Shown here: positions 53,201-61,600 of the stretch, piece after piece | Position numbering within the stretch: the first letter of the stretch is position 1 | Layout: every line of letters starts with the position of its first letter | Source: Paenibacillus odorifer | GTDB lineage: Bacteria > Bacillota > Bacilli > Paenibacillales > Paenibacillaceae | Reading direction: 5' to 3' | NCBI RefSeq assembly: GCF_000758725.1 | Contig: NZ_CP009428.1 | Span: 186,001-250,000, forward strand | DNA length: 64,000 nt | The notes under the pieces: generated by a model | The model's database searches: none | Seen by the model: only the letters and a program-made list of their open reading frames with translations | Told to the model about the DNA's origin: nothing | Translations under genes and position numbers: made by a program

Positions 53201-54581
53201 CCATGAGGGTGTAACACCAGATCCGGAAAGTGTGGCACTGGTTAATGCTTACCTTGAGAAGCATCCTGAGCTTACCCAACCAGTAGGTACAACGGACGGA
53301 ACTATCACTCGTACCGATGCTTACAATAATGAGGCTGCACTTGGGAATCTGATTGCTGACTCTATGCGTAATGCTGACTTCGGCGATGGTGCAAAAGCTG
53401 CCGATTTCGCCTTTATGAATCCAGGCGGTATCCGTGCGGACCTTCCGAAAGGTCCTGTAACCTTCGGCGATCTGGCTAAAATTCAGCCATTCGGCAACAC
53501 GCTTGTGAAGCTGACACTAACCGGAGCGCAAATCAAAACATTGCTGCAACAGCAATGGAATGTAAAAGCTGATGGAACACCAGATATCAAAACGCTGCAA
53601 ATTTCCGGACTGAAATATACAGCGAATATGTATCTGCCAGTAGCTGATCGTATTGCGAGCCTCACACTAACTGATGGAACACCAATTAATCCTACGCAGA
53701 AATATACAGCAGTAGTAAATAACTTTATGGCTGCGGGTGGAGATAACTACAAGGTTCTGACTCAAGCTAGTGATTCATTGGCTGGACCTATTGATTTGGA
53801 CGTATTCTACGACTACATTGTAAAAACGTTTAATGGCAAAGAGATTAAAGCGGCCATTGAAGGACGTATTATTAATAAATTAAAGGCTGATTCGGGATCG
53901 GGCAATGGCAGTGGAGGCGGTTCTACCGGTGTAACTCCAACGCCTACTCCAACCGCGAAACCAACAGCAACAGCAACACCAGCACCATCAACAGCACCAA
54001 CGGTAACACCTGCACCAACTACTGCGCCAGCAGCAAACTTCAAGGATCTGGGTAAGGTAGCTTGGGCGCAAGAAGCTATTGAAGCATTGGCTGCTAAGGG
54101 CATTCTGAAAGGTCTGGATGCAAATACTTTTGCGCCAACCAAAACAGTGACTAGAGCAGAGTTCGTTACGATGCTGGTACGCGCACTGAATCTTACGGGT
54201 TCAGCAACAACCAGTTCGTTCAACGATGTTAAACAAGGAGTTTGGTACACGGATTCTATCGCCCTTGCGGTGAAGGCTGGACTTGTACAAGGCTCTGGAA
54301 ATGGCAAATTTGAACCGGGTCGTGAAGTGACTCGTGAAGAAATGGCCATTATGGTTGCTAACGCACTGAAAGACAAACTACAGCCGATTGATAAAAATGC
54401 AGCATTGGGTAAGTTTGCAGACAAATCCAGTATTGCTCCTTATGCACAAGAGGCTATCGCACAGCTAACTCAATTGGGAATCGTCAACGGTGTTGATGGT
54501 GGGAAATTTGCACCTAAGGGTATAGCTAATCGCGCTCAAGCAGCGGTTATCATCTATCGCATGCTTGGACAAGTATCATAA
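50235..54581 (+). CDS. SLH-anchored double nucleotidase (2',3'-cyclic phosphodiesterase/3'- and 5'-nucleotidase)
   Basis: 1448-residue surface protein. Signal peptide to about residue 42 (AEAA region). First metallophosphatase from residue 52 (STTDVHTNVYGWDYF, DNGDLIQGTPLG, FGNHEFNYG) with its 5'-nucleotidase C-terminal domain to about 640. Second unit from about 708 (GINDFHGQLDT, HNGDSVGA, LGNHEFDQG) with NPGGIRADLPKGPVTFGDL near 1065. A Pro-Thr linker (about 1235-1260) leads to three SLH repeats (about 1265-1448) that bind cell-wall polysaccharide. It would hydrolyse extracellular 2',3'-cyclic nucleotides and nucleotides, supplying phosphate and nucleosides. The ATG at 50235 lies 12 nt behind GGGAGG; the in-frame ATG at 50205 has none. 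The first unit looks CpdB-like, the second UshA-like. Confidence 0.92.
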   Translation: MGWKTRWNKPIASVLATAVLSLQVFGGIGLGAAWGTDKAEAASAATAKLRLMSTTDVHTNVYGWDYFKNAASVTVGLDRTASLVKQAKSEEPNTLLLDNGDLIQGTPLGTYVAKESDLKDPTNVTDIHPMIAAMNAMGYDAATFGNHEFNYGLQFLDRTINGSTGNEMTTGANFDYVNANIYKMDGVTNAYQPYVILPKKVTDSNGDEQTIQVGLIGLVTPQIMEWDKVNLEGKVVVEDIAKTAEKFVPEMKAKGADVIVAMAHTGFDVNAVTGDGSENDINALSKVPDIDAITFSHTHKVFPTGNNDTLDASFKDPVTKQPYANEKAVIDNVNGHINGTPAVQAGYGGAYLGLIDLNIVYDGNDWTVDKQSSKASARSIYKTENKVNIPLVEPDAAVDAAVAAAHEATIAYTGQKLGVTTAPMNSYFAMVQDDPTVQLVTYAQKWYVQNYIDINVPQYKDLAILSVGAPFKAGRNGPDEYTSIDKGDLTIRSASDLYLYDNTLKAIKVKGSVVKEWLEMSAGAFNRIKPGISTPQSLLNTKFSVFNFDVIDGVQYKIDVTKNAKYNPDGTINDASSSRVTDVTYNDQPLDLDQDFIVVTNNYRASGGGNFPGVKGAELVVDSQDENRQVLMDYISEAGTIDPTADGNWSLAPIKGNVDVTFTTTPKAANVLPANISDTGQQDNKGFGIFKLDLSVKTPAPTEDVEVHLLGINDFHGQLDTVSTVNNKSVGTAAYLATYLKATRAKYENSLLFHNGDSVGASAPVSSLERDEPTHAWMNMMKFDVGSLGNHEFDQGVDALMTQLYGGIDPKDNKVNHAGSDFDYVNANAVDAKTGEPIINPYVIKEVGGVKIGFIGLVTKSTPSKVAPSGTAGVHFLTPEEEVAAVEKYAKELQSKGVETIIVLAHDPATTKDGVTTGEAADLANALPAESPVDVIVAGDNHALANGTVNGKLIVQAYSYGTAFEDIKLIIDPKTGDVKDKSAVVTSTFHEGVTPDPESVALVNAYLEKHPELTQPVGTTDGTITRTDAYNNEAALGNLIADSMRNADFGDGAKAADFAFMNPGGIRADLPKGPVTFGDLAKIQPFGNTLVKLTLTGAQIKTLLQQQWNVKADGTPDIKTLQISGLKYTANMYLPVADRIASLTLTDGTPINPTQKYTAVVNNFMAAGGDNYKVLTQASDSLAGPIDLDVFYDYIVKTFNGKEIKAAIEGRIINKLKADSGSGNGSGGGSTGVTPTPTPTAKPTATATPAPSTAPTVTPAPTTAPAANFKDLGKVAWAQEAIEALAAKGILKGLDANTFAPTKTVTRAEFVTMLVRALNLTGSATTSSFNDVKQGVWYTDSIALAVKAGLVQGSGNGKFEPGREVTREEMAIMVANALKDKLQPIDKNAALGKFADKSSIAPYAQEAIAQLTQLGIVNGVDGGKFAPKGIANRAQAAVIIYRMLGQVS

Positions 54582-54599
54582 TTCTATTGTTCTAACTAA

Positions 54600-54643
54600 A
54601 AGTGTATCGATGATCCTCGTGAGGGCATCGATACACTTTTTTT
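54600..54643 (+). terminator. Terminator after the nucleotidase gene
   Basis: AAGTGTATCGATG pairs with CATCGATACACTT over 13 bp and is followed by a T-run. Confidence 0.93.
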
Positions 54644-54808
54644 AAATATAAGAAAGTATAAGTGGCACCAATACTCTTATGGTCTTCCCTTAAACGCTTA
54701 CTGTCCTTACAAGGACGCCGATGGCGCTTTTACTTGTTAAATTTGTTGTTGCTCTTTCTGTGAAATCATGTTAACTTATATTCTGCACTGTATTTTTTAA
54801 TATTTTGT

Positions 54809-54892
<84 letters not shown>

Positions 54893-54929
54893 TACCTAAG
54901 TGCATATAAACAGGCAATACTTTTGAATC

Positions 54930-54956
54930 GCTCTTCAACCTGAAGAGCCTTTTTCT
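54930..54956 (+). terminator. Terminator of the tRNA-Leu gene
   Basis: GCTCTTCA pairs with TGAAGAGC around ACC and is followed by CTTTTT. Confidence 0.88.
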
Positions 54957-55010
54957 ATTTATACGCATAATTCAATTTGACAAACTCTATGTAAAAGAAG
55001 TGAAGCAAAG

Positions 55011-56405
55011 ATGGAGCCTAATGTAGGTGTAAATACGAAGCAAAGTGTGCGGTTTCTGGAAAAGTATTTCTCTGGTGAATCGATAGATTATCGTCAGATG
55101 ATTGCTTTATTCATCCCTATCCTAGTGGATCAGGCCTTTGTGGTGGGTCTTAATCTAGTGAATACAGCTATGATAAGCTCGTCTGGTGTGGCAGCTATCA
55201 GTGCGGTCAATATGATAGATTCTCTTAATATTTTTCTCATTAGTGTGTTTATTGCCGTCTCAACAGGTGGGACGGTTGTTGTTGCGCAGTATAAAGGGAG
55301 CGGCAATGACCTCATGGTGTCAAAAGCTACGGCAGGTGCTACGTCATCTGTTTCGCTGATGGCATTTGCTATTGGGATGTTCGGAATTCTTTTTCACAAT
55401 CCGCTGTTAAATTTACTATTTGGAGCGGCCTCACCAGAGGTTATGGAGAACGCCCGAATATATTTGATTGGGAGCTGTATCTCTTATCTTGGTATAGCTG
55501 TTGTGGAGGCGGTATGTGGTGCTCTTCGTGGAATTGGTAGAACGAGGGCCTCGCTTGTGCTTTCGCTAATTATGAATTTAACTTATGTCTTATTGAATCT
55601 CGTCTTTATTAACCTGTTGCATATGGGTGTTCTGGGGATGACCATTTCTATAAATATAGCTAGATACCTGGGGGCGTTCTGCGCACTTTATTATCTATTC
55701 CGATTGGACAACGATCTGCATATCCGTATTCGCGATCTTGTAGTGGTTAAGCTGTCTATGCTGAAAAAAATAATGTTCATCGGGATGCCGTTTGCGGCGG
55801 AGCAGATGTTCTTTAATGGTGGTAAAATTCTGACTCAGATCTTTATCGTTAGTCTGGGTACGTATGCACTTGCGACTAATGCGATTGCCTCCTCCTTTGC
55901 AGGGATTATGCAAATCCCCGGGAATGCGTTGTCCTTAACGATTATTACAGTGGTGGGACAATGTATGGGAAGCAATAATGTTAAGGATGCTCGAAAATTT
56001 ATTAAATCATTCCTTGTCACCTCTTCTCTTTCCCTGGTGGTAATGGGGTTGCTGATTATGCCTTTTTTCAATCCATTAGTGTCGATGTTCCATCCTCCTG
56101 CTGAGATTGTGGGAGATATCTTCCTGATTGTGCTCATCAATACGATTGCGCAAATTCCGCTATGGTCCATTAGCTTTATTACGCCTTCGGCGCTTAGAGC
56201 GGCAGGGGATTCCAAGTTTACCTCCATGGTTTCGATGCTTACGATGTGGCTGTTCCGTGTAGTGCTCGGATACATCTTAGGTATTGTTCTGAACTTTGGT
56301 ATACTCGGCGTTTGGCTGGCGATGAATTGTGAGTGGGGGATCAGAGGTCTGATTTTCCTGCGGCGATTTATGGGCAAAAAATGGGTTCAGCATCGTGTTA
56401 TATAA
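55011..56405 (+). CDS. MATE-family efflux transporter
   Basis: 464-residue membrane protein with about twelve helices in two homologous halves. The N-terminal half starts LFIPILVDQAFVVGLNLVNTAMISSSGVAAISAVNMID, the typical MATE pattern. The matching second half begins MLKKIMFIGMPFAAEQMFFNGGKILTQIFIVSLGTYALATNAIASS. It exports cationic drugs or metabolites with sodium or protons; substrate not predictable. The ribosome binding site is weak (AAGTGAAGC). It is probably transcribed alone, ending at 56423. Confidence 0.9.
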   Translation: MEPNVGVNTKQSVRFLEKYFSGESIDYRQMIALFIPILVDQAFVVGLNLVNTAMISSSGVAAISAVNMIDSLNIFLISVFIAVSTGGTVVVAQYKGSGNDLMVSKATAGATSSVSLMAFAIGMFGILFHNPLLNLLFGAASPEVMENARIYLIGSCISYLGIAVVEAVCGALRGIGRTRASLVLSLIMNLTYVLLNLVFINLLHMGVLGMTISINIARYLGAFCALYYLFRLDNDLHIRIRDLVVVKLSMLKKIMFIGMPFAAEQMFFNGGKILTQIFIVSLGTYALATNAIASSFAGIMQIPGNALSLTIITVVGQCMGSNNVKDARKFIKSFLVTSSLSLVVMGLLIMPFFNPLVSMFHPPAEIVGDIFLIVLINTIAQIPLWSISFITPSALRAAGDSKFTSMVSMLTMWLFRVVLGYILGIVLNFGILGVWLAMNCEWGIRGLIFLRRFMGKKWVQHRVI

Positions 56406-56422
56406 TAGATATAAAAAAATCA

Positions 56423-56449
56423 AAGGACACCCTGAGGGGTGTCTTTTTT
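56423..56449 (+). terminator. Terminator after the MATE gene
   Basis: AAGGACACCC pairs with GGGGTGTCTTT and is followed by a T-run. Confidence 0.9.
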
Positions 56450-56569
56450 GCATGCTCTGATGAGTGCCTTTGGAGAATACAACTTGAGTATTTCTTGGGT
56501 AGCGGGGTAATAATATGTAGGAATTGCGTCTTTATGCTTACTAAAACACACAACAAGGAGTCTTGCACA

Positions 56570-57670
56570 ATGTCACATTTCGTTAGATCCGTTACTTCAC
56601 CAAAGAAATTTATCTCCGGCCATAACTTACTTTCAGATCTGAATGAGTATATTAAGGCGTTTGGCGATCATGCCTATGTGATCTGTGATGAGTTCATTTT
56701 GGAACGTGCTAAGAAAGAGGCGGGAAGTTCCATCGAAGGTGCGGGCAATAAGGCTACTTTTGAAAAATTCAATTATGAATGTACTCAGGAAGAGATTAAT
56801 CGTAATCGGGAACTTGCCCGTAAAGCTGGGGCGAATATCATCGTCGGTATCGGCGGAGGTAAAACACTGGACACCGCCAAAGCTACTGCTTATTATGAGA
56901 AGCTGCCTGTAGTTATTTTTCCGACGATCGCTTCTACTGATGCACCATGTACAGCGCTGGCTGTCATTTATAATAAAGATGGTTCATTTGATCAATACTT
57001 ATTCCTCCCAAGTAATCCGGATGTAGTCTTGGCTGATACAGCGATTTTAGCTTCAGCGCCTTCCCGCTTTTTCGCAGCTGGAATTGGCGATGCACTGGCT
57101 ACTTATTTTGAAGCCCGTGCTTGTTATGCCTCTAATGGCGACAATCTCGTAGTCATGAAACCTTCTACAACGGGTCTAGGTATATCAAGACTTTGTTATG
57201 AAGCTCTACTTAAGAATGCGGTAAAAGCAAAACGTGCGGTTGATCAGAAGCTCTATACACGCGCGGTGGAGGAAACTATTGAAGCGACAATTTATCTAAG
57301 TGGTGTGGGTGCTGAATCTGGTGGTCTGGCTGCCGCGCATGCTATCCATAATGGGATGACAGCCGTTCCTTCACTACACAAAGCTCAGCATGGTGAAAAG
57401 GTTACGTTTGGTCTTTTAGCCCAGCTAGTACTGGAAAATGCCTCAAATGAGGAGCTGGAAACTGTCATTAAGCTTATCAAGGATGTAGATCTTCCGCTAA
57501 CCCTCGCCGATCTGGGGTGTACGGAATTTATCGAATCCGAATGGCGCCAAGTTGCTGAAGCTGCTTGTGCAGAAGGAGACACAATGGGCAATATGCCGTT
57601 CCCGGTTACTTCGGAAGATGTGTACAATGCGATAGTGGTAGCGAACTCGCTGGCAGAGTCTTATAAATAA
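56570..57670 (+). CDS. gldA: Glycerol dehydrogenase (iron/zinc-dependent family III)
   Basis: 366-residue NAD-dependent dehydrogenase that oxidises glycerol to dihydroxyacetone. The NAD-binding GGGKTLDTAKA (residues about 93-103) and FPTIASTDAPCTAL are family-specific. Zinc ligands are an aspartate in AGIGDALATYFEA near 171 and histidines in AHAIHNGMT and SLHKAQHGEKV near 255-272. The ATG at 56570 lies 9 nt behind AAGGAG; the open frame extends further upstream into the MATE gene but without a site. The product enters glycolysis at the triose level. It is probably monocistronic. Confidence 0.93.
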   Translation: MSHFVRSVTSPKKFISGHNLLSDLNEYIKAFGDHAYVICDEFILERAKKEAGSSIEGAGNKATFEKFNYECTQEEINRNRELARKAGANIIVGIGGGKTLDTAKATAYYEKLPVVIFPTIASTDAPCTALAVIYNKDGSFDQYLFLPSNPDVVLADTAILASAPSRFFAAGIGDALATYFEARACYASNGDNLVVMKPSTTGLGISRLCYEALLKNAVKAKRAVDQKLYTRAVEETIEATIYLSGVGAESGGLAAAHAIHNGMTAVPSLHKAQHGEKVTFGLLAQLVLENASNEELETVIKLIKDVDLPLTLADLGCTEFIESEWRQVAEAACAEGDTMGNMPFPVTSEDVYNAIVVANSLAESYK

Positions 57671-57698
57671 CTAGCACAACTAATATGCAGTGATAATG

Positions 57699-57725
57699 AA
57701 GGCACCCTTGGGGGTGCCTTTTGTT
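57699..57725 (+). terminator. Terminator after gldA
   Basis: AAGGCACCC pairs with GGGTGCCTTT, 28 nt after the stop codon. Confidence 0.9.
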
Positions 57726-57757
57726 TTTATATAGGGTAAGCTTTTGAAATACTGTAG

Positions 57758-57857
57758 TGGTAAAATTTTTCATATAGCTATTGGCTTTGGCACTTAATCG
57801 CGGGATAGGGTGCCTACAGAAACGAGATTATTGCTAATCGCCCCGCTGCTGTGCCAA
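57758..57857 (+). promoter_or_regulatory. Extended -10 promoter and candidate structured leader RNA
   Basis: TGGTAAAAT at 57758-57766 is a good extended -10. Directly after it a compact three-way-junction RNA can be drawn. P1a: TTGGCAC (57787-57793) with GTGCCAA (57851-57857). P1b: GCGGG (57800-57804) with CCCGC (57842-57846). P2: TAGG (57806-57809) with CCTA (57813-57816). P3: GATTA (57826-57830) with TAATC (57835-57839). The element ends 13 nt before the ribosome binding site of the next gene. I do not match it to a riboswitch class that I know. Confidence 0.45.
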
Positions 57858-57888
57858 TTGTACTCTATGTAATAAGGAGGAAGGAAAG

Positions 57889-58233
57889 ATGAGAAAAAAC
57901 CAATTGGGTTATCTAATCCTTATTATCATAATTATTGGAGCGGTAATAATAGCAGTAATTCACGGAAGCTCGGAGCGTCAGAACAAGCGGGCAGCAGGAA
58001 GTCTTGGAATGGATTATGTGCGTAAAGAGTACACGGAAAGTGCATCGCTGAGAGTTGCAACGATTTGCAAACCCTTATTTGGAGGGTCAGGTTATCAGGT
58101 AGTGCTCGAGGATTCAAGTGGGCAATCGTATTATGTCATTATCGTTCTCGGAACTACACATAATCTTGTCACTATGGACGATCTGACGAAAGAGGTGCGG
58201 GAAGGAACATCTGTGTTTCCGTGCCACCAATAA
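57889..58233 (+). CDS. Hypothetical membrane-anchored protein
   Basis: 114-residue protein. One N-terminal membrane helix (residues about 7-27, LGYLILIIIIIGAVIIAVIHG) is followed by an 85-residue domain, probably outside the cell, with strands LRVATICKPLFGGSGYQVVLEDSSGQSYYVIIVLG. Two cysteines (residues about 60 and 112) might pair. AAGGAGGAAGG before the ATG is a very strong ribosome binding site. No family recognised. Its leader carries the candidate structured RNA described at 57758, so it may be regulated by a ligand or by RNA folding. Confidence 0.7.
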   Translation: MRKNQLGYLILIIIIIGAVIIAVIHGSSERQNKRAAGSLGMDYVRKEYTESASLRVATICKPLFGGSGYQVVLEDSSGQSYYVIIVLGTTHNLVTMDDLTKEVREGTSVFPCHQ

Positions 58234-58274
58234 AACATGATAAATGAATTGGATCTCATCTATATGATTATTGG

Positions 58275-58303
58275 GAGGCACTCCTGCGGGGTGTCTATTT
58301 TTG
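58275..58303 (+). terminator. Terminator after the 57889 gene
   Basis: GAGGCACTCC pairs with GGGGTGTCT, allowing G-U, and is followed by ATTTTTG. Confidence 0.75.
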
Positions 58304-58399
58304 TTATATTGTATTGAATTTTGTTATTTATTTACGGAATAGCTAACATATATGCTAACGTAAAATATAAAATAATTATAACAAGAGGCAATATTTTGA

Positions 58400-58428
58400 T
58401 TGTTTTATGCCAATGTAACCGCTATAAT
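58400..58428 (+). promoter_or_regulatory. Promoter of the mannanase gene with overlapping cre-like site
   Basis: TTGTTT (58400-58405) and TATAAT (58423-58428) are 17 bp apart. ATGTAACCGCTATAA (58413-58427) fits the CcpA cre consensus at all but one position and overlaps the -10 box, so glucose repression is likely. The 200-nt leader to 58629 is otherwise without recognisable elements apart from a small TGTC/GACA hairpin. Confidence 0.55.
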
Positions 58429-58629
58429 CTTGCATATACCGGAATATGTAACGAAATAAGAAGTTTTTGTTAGCGTTTGTTATCAATAACAAAGTTGGAG
58501 ATGTGGAGGTGAATAGTTAGCGAGTAGGTCTGTAATTGTCTTCTATAAGGACAGATAGTTATTGGGTTCATAACAGCTGGTTGGCTATTCTTATTATCAA
58601 ATCCATTTATTTTCGAAGGAGAATTAGGA

Positions 58630-61600
58630 ATGAAAAAAGCGAAAAAGTGGCTGGGGAGTATACTTGCCTGTGCAATGATAATGTCTCCTATCCCTTCTGT
58701 AATTTCTGCAGCAGCACCATCCACTGTTGGATTCGGTGATACACAGGGTCACTGGGCACAACAAAATATTGCGAAGTGGGTAGAAAATGGCGTTTTAAAC
58801 GGGTATCAGGATGGTTCTTTTCATCCCAATGAAGGAATTACAAGAGCTGAGTTTGCTACGATCTTGAATAAGGTATTTGGTTTCTATATGAAGTCAGATC
58901 AATCTTTTTCCGATGTAAAAGCGACCGATTGGTATGCAGATCAGCTTTCGTTGGCACGATATGCTGGGTATTATGAAGGATACTCAGAGAATAAAGCACA
59001 AGCTACTGATTATATAACGCGTCAGGATGCGGTGACGATGTTGGCTCGGATATTTACTCTTCAAGCTACTGAAAGCGCTTCATCATTGAGTGGATTTAAT
59101 GATTCCTCTCAGATTCAAGCTTATGCTAAGGATGCAGTTGATGCGCTCTCAGGATTGATCACAGGTTATGAGGATGGAACCTTTAAGCCGCTTGGAAGGA
59201 TCACCCGTGCCGAAGTTATAACGTTAATTAATAAAATAGTGAAGAGTTATTACTCGCAATCTGGAAGTTTTGAAGGAGGAATAGTTTCTGGAAATGTAGT
59301 CGTTAATCAGGATGGTGTTGTGTTAAAAAATGCAACGATAAACGGAAACCTGTATCTAACCGCTGGGATCGGTAACGGCGAAGTGACCCTTGAGGGCATT
59401 AAGGTTACGGGCACCACATTTATTGCAGGTGGCGGGGTAAACTCCATTCTTATTAAGAATAGCTCATTAGGCAAAGTAAATATAAATCGTAAAGAGGGTG
59501 AGGTTCGTGTCCTCACGAGTGGTACAACCCAAATCTCTCAGCTAACGGTAGATAGTCTAGCAAGGCTGGAGTTTGGAATTGGGACGATGATCACCACGGG
59601 AATTCTAAATAGAACTGTGGGACTGATCCTAGGTGAAGGCGCATCGATTGCAAATCTAAACGTTGCTGATAAAGCGACTGGAACCACCATTTCCGGTCAG
59701 GGCGACATTGCAAAAGCGGACGTTAAGGCAACAGGAGTAACGTTGAACGGTAAGCCCATTGCTCCTGGCACAATTGTCATTATCAAAGGCAATCAAGGTC
59801 CTGTAGCAACGGCTACCCCAGCGCCTACCTCGGCATCAGGCTCATCAATAACGCCGGCAGGTCCGACTAATCCAACCGCGGCACCTACAGCGACAGCAAC
59901 ACCAACAGCAACGGAAATACCGACACCAACGGCAACACCAACAGCAACAGCAACACCGACACCGACCGACCCGACGGGTCCTGTGGGACGTATCGAGAAT
60001 TTAGCGGATGTTGATGCAAGTAGTGAGACTAAATCACTATTCGCCTACTTACAGGATATCCGCGGCAGTGAGATCTTGTTTGGACATCAGCATGCTACTA
60101 CAGAAGGACTTTCTATTACTGAAAAGGACGGAACGCAGTCTGAGGTCGAGAATGCAGTAGGCGACCTTCCGGGGCTGTTCGGCTGGGATACACTTAGTCT
60201 TGAAGGTTTTGAGAAACCGGGAGATTTAGGCGCAACCAAGCTGGAGAATCGTGATAAATTAATCGGCGTGATGAAGTCTGCTTATGAAAAAGGCGGCGTG
60301 CTTACATTAAGCTCGCATATGCCGAACTTCGTCACAGGAAAGGACTTTTATGACACCAAAGGAAATGTGCTTACGCATATATTACCCGGCGGTGACAAGC
60401 ATGCAGAATTTAATGCATTCCTGGATATGATTGCGGACTTTGCGAATAACTTAAAAGATGATGATGGTAAAGTTATTCCAGTCATTTTCCGTCCATTCCA
60501 CGAGCAAAATGGTGGCTGGTTCTGGTGGGGTGCGCCTTACCGTACGAAGGAGCAGTATGCTGAAATCTATCGTTATACCGTTGAATACTTAAGGGACAAA
60601 AAAGATGTGCATAACTTCTTATATGCATTCTCACCGGGAAGTCCATTTAACGGCACAGATGCGACCTTCCTTGAGACGTATCCGGGAGATGACTATGTTG
60701 ATATCCTTGGCTTCGATAATTATTATGACGGAACCACTGAGGGTTGGTTTGATTCAGTTGTGAAGGATGCTAAGCTGATTTCGAAGCTGGCGGATGATAA
60801 GGGAAAAATTGCAGCATTTACTGAGTTCGGTTATTCGGGTGTGAAGCCAACTGGAACGAAGGACCTGAAATTCTTTACCAAGCTAATCGCTGCGCTGCAG
60901 TCTGATCCGGATGCTAAACGGATGGCGTACATGCAGACTTGGGCGAATTTCAATACAGATTCTATCTTTGTCCCTTATAGAAATGCTCCAAACGGACTAG
61001 GAGATCATGAACTGCTCCCTGATTTCGTAGACTATTATAAGGATCCGTATACAAGCTTCAGCTATGAAGTGGCTGTTGCGGATGCGTATTCGAAACAGGT
61101 AACTACAGAAACCGAGCAACCTTTTTTACACATTGCCTCACCAACCGCAAACCAAACAGTGCCCACGACAAAAGCATCGACCCTTCGTGTTCGTGTGTTG
61201 AATCAGGACGTGGATAAAGTAACCTATCTGATTGGGGATGACACAACAGAGTACAGTATGGCAGCTGACACAGAAGGTTTCTATTACTTGGCAGATTGGA
61301 CACCAGGTGTAGCCTTCGACGAATCAGGCGTGATGCTTACTGTTAAGTCCTATGCAAAGGATGGTTCTGTACTTTCACAAACGATCCAAATCTTTGTAAG
61401 TGACGTGCAGGGCATTGGGGACCCATTGATTGTAGATACTTTTGAGAATTACAAAGGCAATGATGAATTACTTCGTGCGGCATTAAGTCCTGCGGGTGAT
61501 CTAAATAAGATCTCACTTGATGCGGACCATAAAAATGATGGCAAGTATGGCCTTAGATTCGATTATAATGTGGACGGCCAGGGTTATACAGGTCGTACCA

